This document shows positions 5,682-5,722 of a stretch of 5,722 nucleotides of DNA, one piece after another. The DNA is from REEB506 sp040381035 (lineage in GTDB: Bacteria > Pseudomonadota > Alphaproteobacteria > Caulobacterales > Aquidulcibacteraceae): assembly GCA_040381035.1 (NCBI GenBank), contig JBEIHY010000152.1, forward strand, positions 1-5,722, read 5' to 3'. Below the pieces are notes generated by a model. It saw nothing but the letters and a program-made list of their open reading frames with translations, did not search any database and was not told the origin of the DNA. The translations under genes were made by a program, and so were the position numbers. Position 1 is the first letter of the stretch. The number at the start of each line of letters is the position of its first letter.

Positions 5682-5722
5682 ATGCACGGCGTGGACAAGC
5701 GGGTGGAAGTGCGTGCGGCGTA
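5682..5722 (+). CDS. istA: IS21-family transposase IstA, N-terminal fragment (cut by window end)
   Basis: Only 13 full codons are visible, reading MHGVDKRVEVRAA. This resembles the N-terminus of IstA transposases, where the segment around VEVR leads into the helix-turn-helix that binds the element's ends; the catalytic DDE domain lies further on, off the window. Support also comes from the position just inside an IS21-type end. ATG 5682 has a weak GGGATCAGG upstream; TTG 5658 is a possible earlier in-frame start, but it lies in the loop of the hairpin. With so few residues the family call rests largely on context. Confidence 0.65.
   Translation, partial: MHGVDKRVEVRAA

Larger units (their letters stand above)
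5565..5722 (+). mobile_element. Left end of an IS21-family insertion sequence (runs off the window)
   Basis: The element begins at about the TG of 5565, by the IS21-family habit of 5'-TG termini. It contains two imperfect direct repeats (5572-5593 and 5606-5627), a leader of about 115 bases, and the start of an IstA-like transposase at 5682. IS21 ends carry such multiple repeats as transposase-binding sites, and the element encodes IstA plus the ATPase IstB; the rest is outside the window. The exact boundary and the target duplication cannot be fixed without the right end. The outside flank is a perfect inverted repeat, TTGGCC/GGCCAA (5546-5551 and 5555-5560), just next to the proposed tip. 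Confidence 0.65.

Noticed and set aside
1..5722. CRISPR array, tRNA or rRNA genes
   Set aside because: No regularly spaced direct repeats, and no cloverleaf or rRNA-like stretches were seen on either strand.

Overview
The window is GC-rich with strongly G/C-biased third codon positions. It suggests an alphaproteobacterium, probably of the Rhizobiales/Bradyrhizobium type. This rests on base composition, the IS21-type element end and the style of the toxin-antitoxin pair; no marker gene proves it.

Left half (1-4032). A non-coding leader (1-190) holds a strong hairpin and a perfect leftward TATAAT. Two large rightward genes follow, overlapping by ATGA (191-2197 and 2194-4032), so they are probably one translationally coupled operon. 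Both encode proteins made almost entirely of membrane helices (668 and 612 aa). I do not recognise their family. By eye they are paralogues: the C-terminal modules share a WRGxVAPRxAxRLR motif, an HLRG motif at the same 45-residue distance, and a terminal CExxR motif. The first carries an extra predicted periplasmic loop of about 65 residues with two cysteines. This pair is the most likely place for an undescribed system. A protein-like out-of-frame tail (4022-4171) follows the second gene.

Middle (4033-4890). A convergent intergenic stretch contains nested inverted repeats. It separates the membrane operon from a leftward type II toxin-antitoxin operon: a RelE/ParE-superfamily toxin of the HI1419 type (4552-4857), then an HI1420/HigA-type helix-turn-helix antitoxin (4268-4555), also with an ATGA overlap. 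The TA promoter has an inverted repeat lying across the spacer and -10 region, and its predicted start site falls on the toxin ATG, so the mRNA may be leaderless. The antitoxin has a strong Shine-Dalgarno sequence inside the toxin gene.

Right end (4891-5722). A short non-coding stretch leads to a leftward gene (5139-5564) that has lost its 5' end. It abuts what looks like the left end of an IS21-family insertion sequence (from about 5565), with two internal repeats, a hairpin before the start codon, and the first 13 codons of the IstA transposase running off the window. The TA locus, the broken gene and the IS make the right third look like accessory DNA beside the membrane-protein operon.
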